Shown here: positions 1 through 8,200 of the stretch, piece after piece
Layout: every line of letters begins with the position of its first letter
Position numbering within the stretch: position 1 is the first letter of the stretch
Source: Clostridia bacterium
GTDB lineage: Bacteria > Bacillota_A > Clostridia > Oscillospirales > Acutalibacteraceae
Length of the DNA: 17,166 bases
Assembly: GCA_017441045.1 (NCBI GenBank)
Contig: JAFSAK010000118.1
Span: 1-17,166, forward strand
Direction: 5' to 3'
Program-made: the position numbers and the translations under genes
Notes under the pieces: model-generated
The model's database searches: none
The model's input: the letters and a program-made list of their open reading frames with translations, nothing else
Told to the model about the DNA's origin: nothing

Positions 1-2219
1 AGTTCGCTCATATAAATATCAGCGGAACCGCTGACCGACTTTGCCTGCAATCCAACAGATGCAAGTTGAGTTGAACCTGTAAGGCGCTGCGATACTACAG
101 TCGACCAGGGCAGGTTAATGGTTTCAAGATAATCCATAAAGGATACCTTCACCCATTCGCCGTCCGTGGCAGGTAATACTACCTTAGATGCATCTAGTGT
201 TGAATCCAGCATTGCATCTTTACGGGTTGTGCCGTTATTACCAATAGCATGGAACCAGGTAGCAACATCGCCTGTTGCCTTGTAGTAGAAATACATATCG
301 GTAATGGAGCCAATAGGTACATCTGTTATTTTGCCGTTAGCAAAGAAACTACTTGCTGTATATTCATTATAGTGCATTAAGGTAATGGAGGAACCAAGTG
401 TTACCTTGCGGTTATTAGTGGACTCGGGTGCCTCTTGCGGTGCATCGGTAGTGGCATAATTTGCGCCTGTGTTGGCACCTGCAATATAGTTCATAGGAAC
501 TGCATCGTCATAACCTGCATAGGTGAGCGCTTTCCAAGCGTTTTTAAGGGAATCAAGTTTGGCAGATTCACCCATTATGTTATTAAGAGCGGTCTTAAAG
601 GCTTCAAAATCCGCATTGCCCTCAGCAAAGAGTTTCTCGGTGACCGCTTTATCATAAAATGCCTTGGCAGCAGCTACAAATGCGGCCGCATCGGTATCGG
701 CTAATGCTAATGTAGCGGAGGAGGCGGCAGACATAACTAAGTTTAAAGAGCCGGTTACAAATTCGCCTGTAGCCCCTGTTTTAGAAAGGTCAAAGCCAAT
801 GCCCGATATTTTATAATCGGTGGGATTGCTATAATTAGTTAAGCAATTTACAAAGGCATTAACTTCAGCAAGGTCGCTCATCTTAATTTCTTTCCAAGCG
901 CCTGTGCTTAAAACATCGGCGGCAAAGTAAGAGGGGTCATTCCAGCGTACTGTAATGGGAGTAGCATCGGAGCTTATATGCATTCTCGGTCTTGCAAGTA
1001 TTCCGCTTGCAGACTTAACATATAAACTAAAGCTCTTAAACTGTGTTACATCAAAATCGGTAACACCGCCATCGGCTAATTTATATACTACATAATCCTT
1101 CCAATCGCTCGCTCCCGCAAGAGCTACATTATAGGTTGCATATTTACTACCTAAAACACTTTTATCGGTAAGGTCTGCATCCGTATATACAGAAGAATCA
1201 TACACATTAAGACCAGTACCTAAAGGAGCAGCACCCTGATTTAAGGAGCCATCCCAAACCTCTGTAGGAACCATCTCATAGGAAACATCCAAAACGGACC
1301 AAGCATCTTTAAGAGCTTTAATCTTTGCGGCTTCTTCATCTTCTTCGAAGGCCGAAAGTGCTGTAGTAAATCTTGCATAGGCCGCATCACCTGAAGCAAA
1401 ATAATTCTTTGCAACTGCATTATCGTTAAATTCCTTAGCTGCGGCTACAAATGCGGCGGCATCGGTATCTGCAAGAGCCAATGTAGCGGCGGAAGCGGCA
1501 TACATTTCCACACTTGCAGAGCCGGTTACAAATTCTCCTGTAGCGCCTGTTTTTGTTAAGTCAAAGCCCAAGCCCTGTATTTTATAATCGGTGGGGTTGC
1601 TGTAATTAGTCAAACAGTTTATGAATGCATTAACTTCAGAAAGGTCGCTCATAGATATCTTCTTCCAAGCGCCCGTGCTAAAAACATCGGCGGCAAAGTA
1701 AGAGGGGTCATACCAGCGTACTGCAATGGGAGTGTTCTGAGAACTTATATGCATTCTCGGTCTTGCGGCAATTCCACTTGCGGATTTAACATATAAGCTA
1801 AAATCTTTAAATAGTGTTACATCTAAATCGGTAACACTGCCATCGGCTAACTTATATACAATATAATCCTTCCAGTCGGAAGCGCTTGCAAGGGTTGCAG
1901 TATATGTTGCATATTTACTGCCTAAAACGCTCGTATCGGTAAGGTCACTATCTGTATAAACGGAAGAATCATATACATTAAGACCTGAGCCTAAGGGAGC
2001 AACACCCCCACTTAAAGAACCATCCCAAACCTCAGTGGGAACCAACTCATAGGTAACTGTTAAATCTGCCCACGCCGCTTTAAGTTCGGCAATGGCGGCG
2101 GGGTCAAAACCTTCTGCGCCAACTACGCCGCTCATTACGGGCAGAAGTGTAGTTACAATTATGGCAAGGGAAAGAAATACTGCTAAATTTTTATTTATAA
2201 ACTTTTTAATGTTTTTCAT
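1..2219 (-). CDS. Large secreted tandem-module protein, C-terminus off the window (partial)
   Basis: The frame is open from the ATG at 2219 to base 1 (739 codons seen, no stop). The start is supported by an AGGAG ribosome binding site at about 2231-2236. Residues 1-35 form a Gram-positive signal peptide: basic MKNIKKFINK, a hydrophobic core, then a likely cut after GVVGA. From residue 46 come two close copies of a module of about 256 residues (46-302 and 303-557), each a predicted beta-rich part followed by an Ala-rich helical linker. A third section starts at 558 with the same LKxAW helix but carries a divergent beta-rich domain. The beta-rich parts, with many Trp, Tyr, Ser and Thr, suggest carbohydrate-binding or adhesive jelly-roll modules, but this is inference; I recognise no named family. 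The gene starts 23 bp after the upstream hydrolase gene, so the two are probably co-transcribed and act outside the cell. Any anchor, dockerin or catalytic domain would lie beyond the window edge. Confidence 0.85.
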   Translation of the reverse strand, partial: MKNIKKFINKNLAVFLSLAIIVTTLLPVMSGVVGAEGFDPAAIAELKAAWADLTVTYELVPTEVWDGSLSGGVAPLGSGLNVYDSSVYTDSDLTDTSVLGSKYATYTATLASASDWKDYIVYKLADGSVTDLDVTLFKDFSLYVKSASGIAARPRMHISSQNTPIAVRWYDPSYFAADVFSTGAWKKISMSDLSEVNAFINCLTNYSNPTDYKIQGLGFDLTKTGATGEFVTGSASVEMYAASAATLALADTDAAAFVAAAKEFNDNAVAKNYFASGDAAYARFTTALSAFEEDEEAAKIKALKDAWSVLDVSYEMVPTEVWDGSLNQGAAPLGTGLNVYDSSVYTDADLTDKSVLGSKYATYNVALAGASDWKDYVVYKLADGGVTDFDVTQFKSFSLYVKSASGILARPRMHISSDATPITVRWNDPSYFAADVLSTGAWKEIKMSDLAEVNAFVNCLTNYSNPTDYKISGIGFDLSKTGATGEFVTGSLNLVMSAASSATLALADTDAAAFVAAAKAFYDKAVTEKLFAEGNADFEAFKTALNNIMGESAKLDSLKNAWKALTYAGYDDAVPMNYIAGANTGANYATTDAPQEAPESTNNRKVTLGSSITLMHYNEYTASSFFANGKITDVPIGSITDMYFYYKATGDVATWFHAIGNNGTTRKDAMLDSTLDASKVVLPATDGEWVKVSFMDYLETINLPWSTVVSQRLTGSTQLASVGLQAKSVSGSADIYMSE
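549..1313 (-). repeat. Tandem module copy 2 (255 codons)
   Basis: This is the second copy, directly abutting copy 1 in the same frame. It carries all the landmarks listed for copy 1. The copies differ most in the C-terminal helical linker, where copy 2 has AEGNADFEAFKTALNNIMGE in place of an Asp/Glu-rich stretch. A third LKNAW helix follows at 548, but the domain after it is not a close copy. Confidence 0.9.
1314..2084 (-). repeat. Tandem module copy 1 (257 codons)
   Basis: This is the first copy of the in-frame repeat in the secreted protein, running from the LKAAW motif to just before the matching LKDAW motif. Landmarks shared with copy 2 are VPTEVWDGSL, LNVYDSSVYTD, SDWKDY, RPRMHISS, DPSYFAADV, NCLTNYSNPTDYKI, KTGATGEFVTGS and ALADTDAAAFVAAAK. 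By eye roughly four in five residues match, and the DNA also aligns over long stretches. Confidence 0.9.
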
Positions 2220-2242
2220 AATGTTTATTTCTCCTTTCCCGA

Positions 2243-4132
2243 TTAAACTATCTCAACAATTATGATTGTATAAGCAGAGGGGTCATACTTTGAGGTTATC
2301 TTTATGGATACGGTATCACCTTTCGCGGTACCTGCGGCATTATAATTGCCGTTCTGGTCGATGGTACCTGCGTTTTCGGTGGTCCAGTAATAACCACCGT
2401 CTGTATCGCTACGGGATTTACCGTAAACTTCCCAGGTAACATTTGATAAGTCGCTATCGTTATCGGTACCGTAGATAGCGGTTACATTGAAATCTTTAGT
2501 GCCTGTGGGTGAAAGTTTAACAAGATTTTCATCGGTTACTATCTGAACTTCTTCGTCCATAGTGGTATAAACTACGGTGCAATGAGCGTCAGGAAGAATA
2601 TCAGTTATCTTACCGCTTGCATCGGCAACGATTTCTTTATCTGATGCGGGGATTAAATCGCCGTATTCATATTTTTCGGCCGAATCAACTATACCTATCG
2701 AATTGGGTTCGGGGAAGGTATAAACATGGCGGCGGAATGTTTTGCCTGCGGCGGCAGAGCCGAAATCAACAGTTAATTCTCTAGACTCGCTGCTCTTCTC
2801 CACTTCAAGCAAAGCGGAGAAATCGCCATCCTTACCGTAAACCGCGCAAATTAAATCATCGGCATCAACGGTGGTCTTATAGGTTTTACTGTTCTTAGGA
2901 ATATAACGGGTATAAAGACCGCGTTCGCCATAAATGGTTCTTATATCGTCTATATCCTTATTTATAAAGTCCCACATTCCCATTTTGCCTACGCCGAAGG
3001 TAAATCCAAAGTCAACGTATTCTGCCGAAACCGACCATTGAGCCATACCGCCATAGCCAGCATTAGTCATGGCAATAACCTGAGAGGTTTCACTATATTT
3101 ATAATCTGAATTTCCGTTTTCTTCAACCGAAAATCCTGCTCTGGAAAATGCACGCTTACCAAACTCATTAGCCCAAATACCAGGGTATTTAGCGCCCATC
3201 CTATTATAAAGGTCGGTTGCCTGTTCCCAAGTTTTATAGTGAGGATAATGGTGAGCGTTGAGAATTTCGAACATAGGAGTTCCATCTTCTTCAACCAGAT
3301 TTTTCTTAACATAATCAAGCCATTCGGGGATCTGCGGCTCATCAACAAAGCCCGAAAGCTCGGTACCGAGCATATTAAGAACATCGCGAGCGTTCTTATT
3401 ATAATATGGGCTTTGAGGGTTGTTTGTATATGTATGCTTTTTGAATTCGTTATGAACGTGAGTAAGCATCTGGACCCAATATTCTTTCTTATTGGCAAAT
3501 GCTTCATAGTTACCGCCGTTAACCTCGTTAAAGAAAGAAACATGGGTAACGTTATCATAACCAAGATCCCAAGCATGCTCAAACAAAGCATAGGTTAGCT
3601 CTGCGAATTCCTGAAGGTCGGCAGGGGCTGCACGAAGACCTGCTTCACTAACGCCTGCATCTTCAACCTGCCACCAAGCAGTTTCAACGGTTGCGCGACC
3701 GCCCACATTTATGATAACTGTGGCTCCGATATCGTGGTACATCCTTATCTTTTCATAGAAGTTTACTACATTAAGATTTTCCCAATGGTAAATTCCGTTT
3801 TCATACTCTTCCTTCATCTGCTCTGCAGGAAGACTCTGGTCCATAATCCACTGAGGAAGGAACAAAAGACGAACATACTTAAGTTCTTGAATAGCGTTAC
3901 GCTCCTCATTAACGGTTTGATACGCGGCATTCATACCACCAACAAAGTTACTACACCAATGGTTAGTACCAATGCCGATGAAATCCTCTGTGAGAACCGT
4001 ATCGGTATCAACAGTGATTAAGCGGGTTGACTGCGCATTGGATTCCACAGCCATAGAAACTCCCGCAACACTTACGCAAACCACAAGAGCTATAATTGCT
4101 GCCAAGAGCCGCTTAGTGAAGACTTTTTTCAT
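2243..4132 (-). CDS. Secreted glycoside-hydrolase-like enzyme (clan GH-A-type barrel) with C-terminal Ig-like domain
   Basis: This encodes 629 residues. A longer in-frame start at 4192 exists, but the ATG at 4132 has AAGGAGG eight bases upstream and begins a clear signal peptide (MKKVFTKRLL, hydrophobic core, likely cut near VSMA at 25-28). Residues about 45-400 read as a TIM-barrel hydrolase. FFNEVNGG has Asn202-Glu203 as the expected acid/base, and IWANEFGK has Glu323 as the expected nucleophile; these are the two-glutamate sites of a retaining clan GH-A enzyme, with HHYPHY (294-299) between them. Family-39-like or another clan-A family is possible; the substrate is unknown. Residues about 415-525 look like the usual beta-sandwich, and about 530-629 like a bacterial Ig-like (Big_2) domain (VTWEVYGK, GTIDQNGNYNAAG). 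No dockerin, LPXTG or S-layer motif is seen. It is first in an operon with the repeat protein; an AraC regulator gene lies upstream. Confidence 0.8.
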   Translation of the reverse strand: MKKVFTKRLLAAIIALVVCVSVAGVSMAVESNAQSTRLITVDTDTVLTEDFIGIGTNHWCSNFVGGMNAAYQTVNEERNAIQELKYVRLLFLPQWIMDQSLPAEQMKEEYENGIYHWENLNVVNFYEKIRMYHDIGATVIINVGGRATVETAWWQVEDAGVSEAGLRAAPADLQEFAELTYALFEHAWDLGYDNVTHVSFFNEVNGGNYEAFANKKEYWVQMLTHVHNEFKKHTYTNNPQSPYYNKNARDVLNMLGTELSGFVDEPQIPEWLDYVKKNLVEEDGTPMFEILNAHHYPHYKTWEQATDLYNRMGAKYPGIWANEFGKRAFSRAGFSVEENGNSDYKYSETSQVIAMTNAGYGGMAQWSVSAEYVDFGFTFGVGKMGMWDFINKDIDDIRTIYGERGLYTRYIPKNSKTYKTTVDADDLICAVYGKDGDFSALLEVEKSSESRELTVDFGSAAAGKTFRRHVYTFPEPNSIGIVDSAEKYEYGDLIPASDKEIVADASGKITDILPDAHCTVVYTTMDEEVQIVTDENLVKLSPTGTKDFNVTAIYGTDNDSDLSNVTWEVYGKSRSDTDGGYYWTTENAGTIDQNGNYNAAGTAKGDTVSIKITSKYDPSAYTIIIVEIV

Positions 4133-4140
4133 CAAAATAA

Positions 4141-4147
4141 CCTCCTT
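4141..4147 (-). promoter_or_regulatory. Ribosome binding site deciding the hydrolase start
   Basis: On the minus strand this reads AAGGAGG, eight bases before the ATG at 4132. It is nearly perfect and is followed directly by signal-peptide codons, so it favours this start over the upstream in-frame ATG at 4192. Confidence 0.8.
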
Positions 4148-4159
4148 CAAAATATCACG

Positions 4160-4240
4160 CCGAAATGCATTCGGACAATTTTTGCCAAACATTTAACCTT
4201 AAATTTCCTTTTTGCATTTTGTAAAATAAATGCATTTTTA
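4160..4240 (-). promoter_or_regulatory. Leader palindromes with repeated AAATGCATT
   Basis: This lies in the presumed 5' leader of the hydrolase operon. AAATGCATT occurs at 4163-4171 and again at 4228-4236. The first copy sits inside a short inverted repeat (CCGAA at 4160-4164 and TTCGG at 4170-4174). The second overlaps an inverted repeat TGCATTT (4213-4219), 8 bases, AAATGCA (4228-4234). Possible roles are operator sites or weak RNA hairpins; neither is proven. Confidence 0.35.
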
Positions 4241-4242
4241 AG

Positions 4243-4272
4243 ATTTTATCATTAAAAATATGACATTTTCAC
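4243..4272 (-). promoter_or_regulatory. Candidate sigma-A promoter of the hydrolase operon
   Basis: On the minus strand the -10 TAAAAT (4248-4243) is preceded by TG plus one base, an extended -10. An 18-bp spacer separates it from a weak -35 GTGAAA (4272-4267). A weak -35 fits an activator-dependent promoter. It would give a leader of about 100 bases before the ATG at 4132. AT-rich surroundings make chance matches possible. Confidence 0.4.
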
Positions 4273-4390
4273 ACATTTAAATGTAACTGATAAAAATCTT
4301 TGTGAAATTTAATGGTAATGTTACATTTTCAATTTTACAATACGTTCACATTTTTTACAAGTAAATTCGTGCAAAAATACGGACATTTTC
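4261..4390. promoter_or_regulatory. Cluster of ACATT motifs, candidate operator region
   Basis: ACATTTTC occurs at 4263, 4323 and 4383, exactly 60 bp apart. Further ACATTT copies are at 4273 and 4348, and AATGT on the plus strand is at 4280 and 4317. A perfect 12-bp palindrome, ACATTTAAATGT (4273-4284), abuts the candidate -35 box. AraC-family activators often bind direct repeats next to the -35 box, so these are candidate sites for the neighbouring regulator; that link is inference. The rest of 4197-4446 is AT-rich and shows no gene. Confidence 0.4.
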
Positions 4391-4432
4391 CGCCATATTT
4401 TCTGTTTTGTTTCATATTTATCCTTTTTTGAA

Positions 4433-4479
4433 CCAAAAAATAACAAATACGGGCTTGAAATAGAGTTTCAAGCCCGTAT
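4433..4479 (-). terminator. Intrinsic terminator of the addB-addA-araC operon
   Basis: A perfect 14-bp stem (4447-4460 and 4466-4479) has a 5-base loop and starts 12 bp after the regulator's stop codon. On the minus strand it is followed by a T-rich tail, TTGTTATTTTTTGG (4446-4433). It separates the repair operon from the hydrolase operon. Confidence 0.85.
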
Positions 4480-4490
4480 CATCATACCTA

Positions 4491-5279
4491 TTATTTCTTT
4501 TTGCCAAAATATTCGCTGGGGGTAACATTTTTCTCTAATTTAAATGCTCTATTGAAACTTCTTACCGAACCAAAACCGCTCTCAAGCGCCGCTTTGGTTA
4601 TGGTATATCCCCCCTGTTCCATAAGTTCGGTAGCGTGGGATACCCGCATCATTGAAATGAATTTTGGGAAAGAGGTTTCAAGATTTCCCGAAAAAAATCT
4701 TGAGATAGACCGTTCGCTTATACCCGTCTTCTCCGAAAGGTCGGATATAGTAAAGGTGGAATCAAGATAGTTTTCAGTGCAGGTTACAAGTAGCTTTTCG
4801 CCAGTTTTCATCTCATTTTTAAAACGGGGAACCAGATTTACTCCCTTAATTGCCTCGCCAAAAAAGGCGCAACTCATATGCAACGCATCCACAGCGCTCC
4901 AACGAGTTGCCCTATAAGTATCAAGCGCTTTAGCAAGATAATCAAGCCGCTCCTTTGCTTCAGGCATTCTTATTAAATGACTTTCCGGGACAGTGGCAAA
5001 AAGATTAACACCGTAACCGCTAAGCATAGCTACAGGTATTCCCATAGCAATATTTAGCTCATCAGGCGAGGATGACCCATAGGAATGCGGCTCATACGGA
5101 AAAATAAGAAGCATATCACCCGCTTCACACTCGTATCTTTTATTTCCAACTATGGCAGCACTCGTACCTGAAAGGAAATAAATCACCTCTACCTTCTCGT
5201 GAAGGTGCATAGGATAGGCGTTTTTATAATTCCAATAAATAACGTAAGCATCCTCAAAAAATTTATTTTCGTAGAGCAT
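4491..5279 (-). CDS. AraC-family transcriptional regulator with N-terminal cupin domain
   Basis: This encodes 262 residues, a normal length for the family. Residues about 5-85 form a cupin-like sensing domain (MHLHEKVEVIYFLSG with His25 and His27, then AGDMLLIFPYEPHSY with His65), which in relatives binds a sugar or other small ligand. Residues about 160-260 hold two helix-turn-helix motifs: the first around 177-198 (FTISDLSEKTGISERSISRF), the second around 227-247, ending with the family signature GFGSVRSFNRAFK and TPSEYF. The ATG is preceded by AGAGGTGAGA, which overlaps the addA stop; the gene starts 9 bp after addA, so it is probably co-transcribed with addBA. It most likely regulates the hydrolase operon next downstream, given the operator-like motifs there. 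Both the ligand and the target are inferred from position, not shown. Confidence 0.88.
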   Translation of the reverse strand: MLYENKFFEDAYVIYWNYKNAYPMHLHEKVEVIYFLSGTSAAIVGNKRYECEAGDMLLIFPYEPHSYGSSSPDELNIAMGIPVAMLSGYGVNLFATVPESHLIRMPEAKERLDYLAKALDTYRATRWSAVDALHMSCAFFGEAIKGVNLVPRFKNEMKTGEKLLVTCTENYLDSTFTISDLSEKTGISERSISRFFSGNLETSFPKFISMMRVSHATELMEQGGYTITKAALESGFGSVRSFNRAFKLEKNVTPSEYFGKKK

Positions 5280-5288
5280 ATCTCACCT

Positions 5289-8200
5289 CTAAAATGAAAT
5301 GTAATCGGATAAATTGAAGGAGTAAATTATTTTTTCTTTAACGGGTTTACCCATTATTTTTTCTACCGCCGTAGCGTAGATATTAAGCTGTTCGCTATAT
5401 GTTTCTTTAAGGGTTTCAAGATTATCCGCATTGTCGGTCTTGAAATCAAGGACAACTATCCCATCATCCTCTTCGAAACACAAATCTACGGCGCCCTGAA
5501 CTATAACGGGGGTATCGGCGATATCGCCATCTAAACTTTCATCAATTCTGCGGGCGGGAATTTCGCTTAAAAACCGCATTTCGCGGCGAAGTTCGCAAGA
5601 TGCTTTAATGCGACTGTAAATACCGCTTTCAAAGAAGCGTTTTACGGCATCTTTATCTACTGCTTCTGCCGCTTCTTCGGTTATAAACTGCCACTCGCGA
5701 AGGCGCTCGATTTCCGCATCGACATCGGGCTTTTCGCGCATTTCTATAAACTGCATAACGCTATGGGTTGCGGTACCTCTGCCAGCGGCAGAAATGCCTT
5801 CTTTAAACATAAAAGAAGGTCTTGCCGTAAAGGCGAATTTATCGCTTTCGGCGCGGTTTGCAAGGTCAGAAACCGATATCTTGGATCTTACGGAACTCAA
5901 AGCATCCAAAGGATATTTATATGCTACATTTTCCTTTATTTTATCGGCTATTTGCTCATCCATATCCGAAACGCTTTCTTCGGATGCTATTATCCTCGAA
6001 TCACTTAAATTCTGGGCGTTCATTACTATAAAACTTGCCCTGCTTGCATCGGTTTGCGCTCTTACTTTTACTTCACACATTTGGCGAAGGGGCAAAGCAT
6101 CGGGGTGCATAAGAGCGGTAGCCAAAAGCCACTCGTTCATATGCTTTGAATTTTTAAGCCATTCGCTATCTATCTCGCCCATATTATTGATATTGGATGC
6201 GGCGGTAGAAAGAGCGGAAACGGGATTGGCAGGCGTACTCACAAGCACAAGGCGGTCTATGGCTCTCGTTAAGGCAACATACAAAAGTCGCATTTTTTCT
6301 TCTGCGGTCTTTTCGATTTCATTCATCGATACCAGCATGTGACCTAAATCTTCGCAATCCGCATCAAAATCATAATCATAATATTTAAATCCCATACCGA
6401 GATTATCGTTATAAAGAATTTTTGCAGAAGAATCGATGCGGTTTATCTCTCCCGCAAGATTTGAAATTATGCAAACGGGGAACTGCAAACCTTTTGAGGC
6501 GTGCATAGTCATAATTCTGACACAGTTTTCTCCGCCGCCAACGGCCGATTTAATGGCCTTTTCGGGAAGATTTTTAAGGTAATTTAAAAATCCGCCTATT
6601 CCGCCCGAATAACCTGCGCAATATCCGGAGGCTAATTTTTTAAGGGTAATAAGATTTGCGCGGCGCATCTCACCGCCCGGCATTGCGCTTACAAAATTCG
6701 TATAATCGGTCATAAGATAGAGTTTTACAAGCAATTTATCCACGGGTAAAATGGCGGCTTCGCGGCGCATTTCGGCTATTTTTTCGAGGAAATTCATAAC
6801 CTTAAGATTGCCGTTTTTAGCTGCGTTATTAACTGCAGAATAGAATTCGCCCTTTTTAAAATCCGCTCTCATACCAGCTAATTCTTCTGCCGTGAAATTA
6901 AAGACAGGGCACATCATAACAGTAAGAAGTTCAATATCATTTCGCGGATTATCTATTATTTTCAGAAGGGCGAGGATGGTGGAAACTTCCACCGTTTCAA
7001 AGAAAACTTCTGCGCCGTAACTGACGGGAATGCCCTTTTCTTTCAACATTTCCGAGATTATATTTGCTTTATTTTTAACGCTATCAAGCAAAATTACAAA
7101 ATCTGAATATTTAGCGTTTCGCAGTGCGCCAAGGTCGGTGATTACGGGGCCTTCCGCCATTATTTCGAAGATTTTTTCTGCGATACATTTTCCTTCAAAT
7201 TCGAGGCGGCCGAGTTCGCTTTCATCATCGGTTTTATCGGCCAATATAAATTCAACCTCTTTAGCATCGCTTTCGGGGAATGTTCCCGAAGCATTAAGGG
7301 TTTCTTCCTCATTATAAATAATAGAGCCGATTTCCCCATTCAGAAGTTTAGTGAAAACAAAATTGACATACTGACATATACCCTTTCGGCTACGGAAATT
7401 ATCCGAAAGGATTATTTTTTGCGGATTACCCTCTTCCCCTTCTTCAGAAAGTTTATAAGCGGATTTTTTTCTTTGGAAATTTTCAGGGTTAGAGCCCCTG
7501 AATCCGTAAATACTCTGTTTTGCATCTCCAACTATAAACAGACGCTTTGACTCGCCCGAAAGGATATGGAAAAGCGTATCCTGAAGGTCATTTACATCCT
7601 GAAATTCATCCACTAAAACCTCATCATACCGACTTAAATATTCCTTGGCATCGGGGTTTAGTTCGTATCCCGAAGGTGTACTTTTACAAAGAAAAGAGAG
7701 GGCCAATTGTTCGGTATTATGGAAGGTGAGAACATTTTCATTTTTATACTCTTCAAAGAGCCATTTGCTATAGTCATTGACCATAGCGGCAAAAAGTTCG
7801 ACTGCGGGGCGATTTTGAGCCATTTCTTCTTCAATTATCTCTGCTTCCGCATAAAAAAGTTTTTGCACCTTACCGACCGCATTAACGATTTTCTCTTTAC
7901 AGTATTTAAATACCTTTCCTTCGGGAATATCAGAAGGAACATTCGGCTGACGGGGTATCTGCGCGCCCGAAATTTCCCTTCTCATTTTATTCCAATCGCC
8001 TTTTGAAAGGGTTCTTAAAAGTTCATCCAACAACAAAGAAAGGGTTTCGCAATACGCCTTATGTTTTTCACCTACAAAAACGGCAACTTCGGCCATTTTG
8101 GCCAAGGTTTTTCTTGCTTTTGAAAGGATTTCAAGAGATTTAGAGAAGGCATCTTTTTGCCAAGGATGTTCATTATCAAAGGCGATAATATACGGTTTTA

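Noticed and set aside
435..704. Plus-strand 89-residue reading frame
   Set aside because: It lies antisense to the exported repeat protein, is Cys/Ile-rich without any domain, and has no good ribosome binding site. It reflects the Ala-rich codon pattern of the opposite strand.
3067..3591. Minus-strand 174-residue frame inside the hydrolase gene
   Set aside because: It is in another frame of the same strand, overlaps the catalytic region fully and shows no recognisable motif.
4133..4192. N-terminal extension of the hydrolase from an ATG at 4192
   Set aside because: The extra 20 residues precede the signal peptide and lack a ribosome binding site, whereas AAGGAGG sits eight bases before the ATG at 4132.
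4197..4446. Riboswitch or small RNA in the AT-rich intergenic region
   Set aside because: Only short palindromes are seen; there is no multi-helix conserved core or terminator/antiterminator pair next to the hydrolase gene.
5763..6342. Plus-strand frames within addA (81 and 182 residues)
   Set aside because: They are antisense shadows of a strongly conserved helicase-nuclease; their translations resemble nothing and they have no promoter or ribosome binding site.
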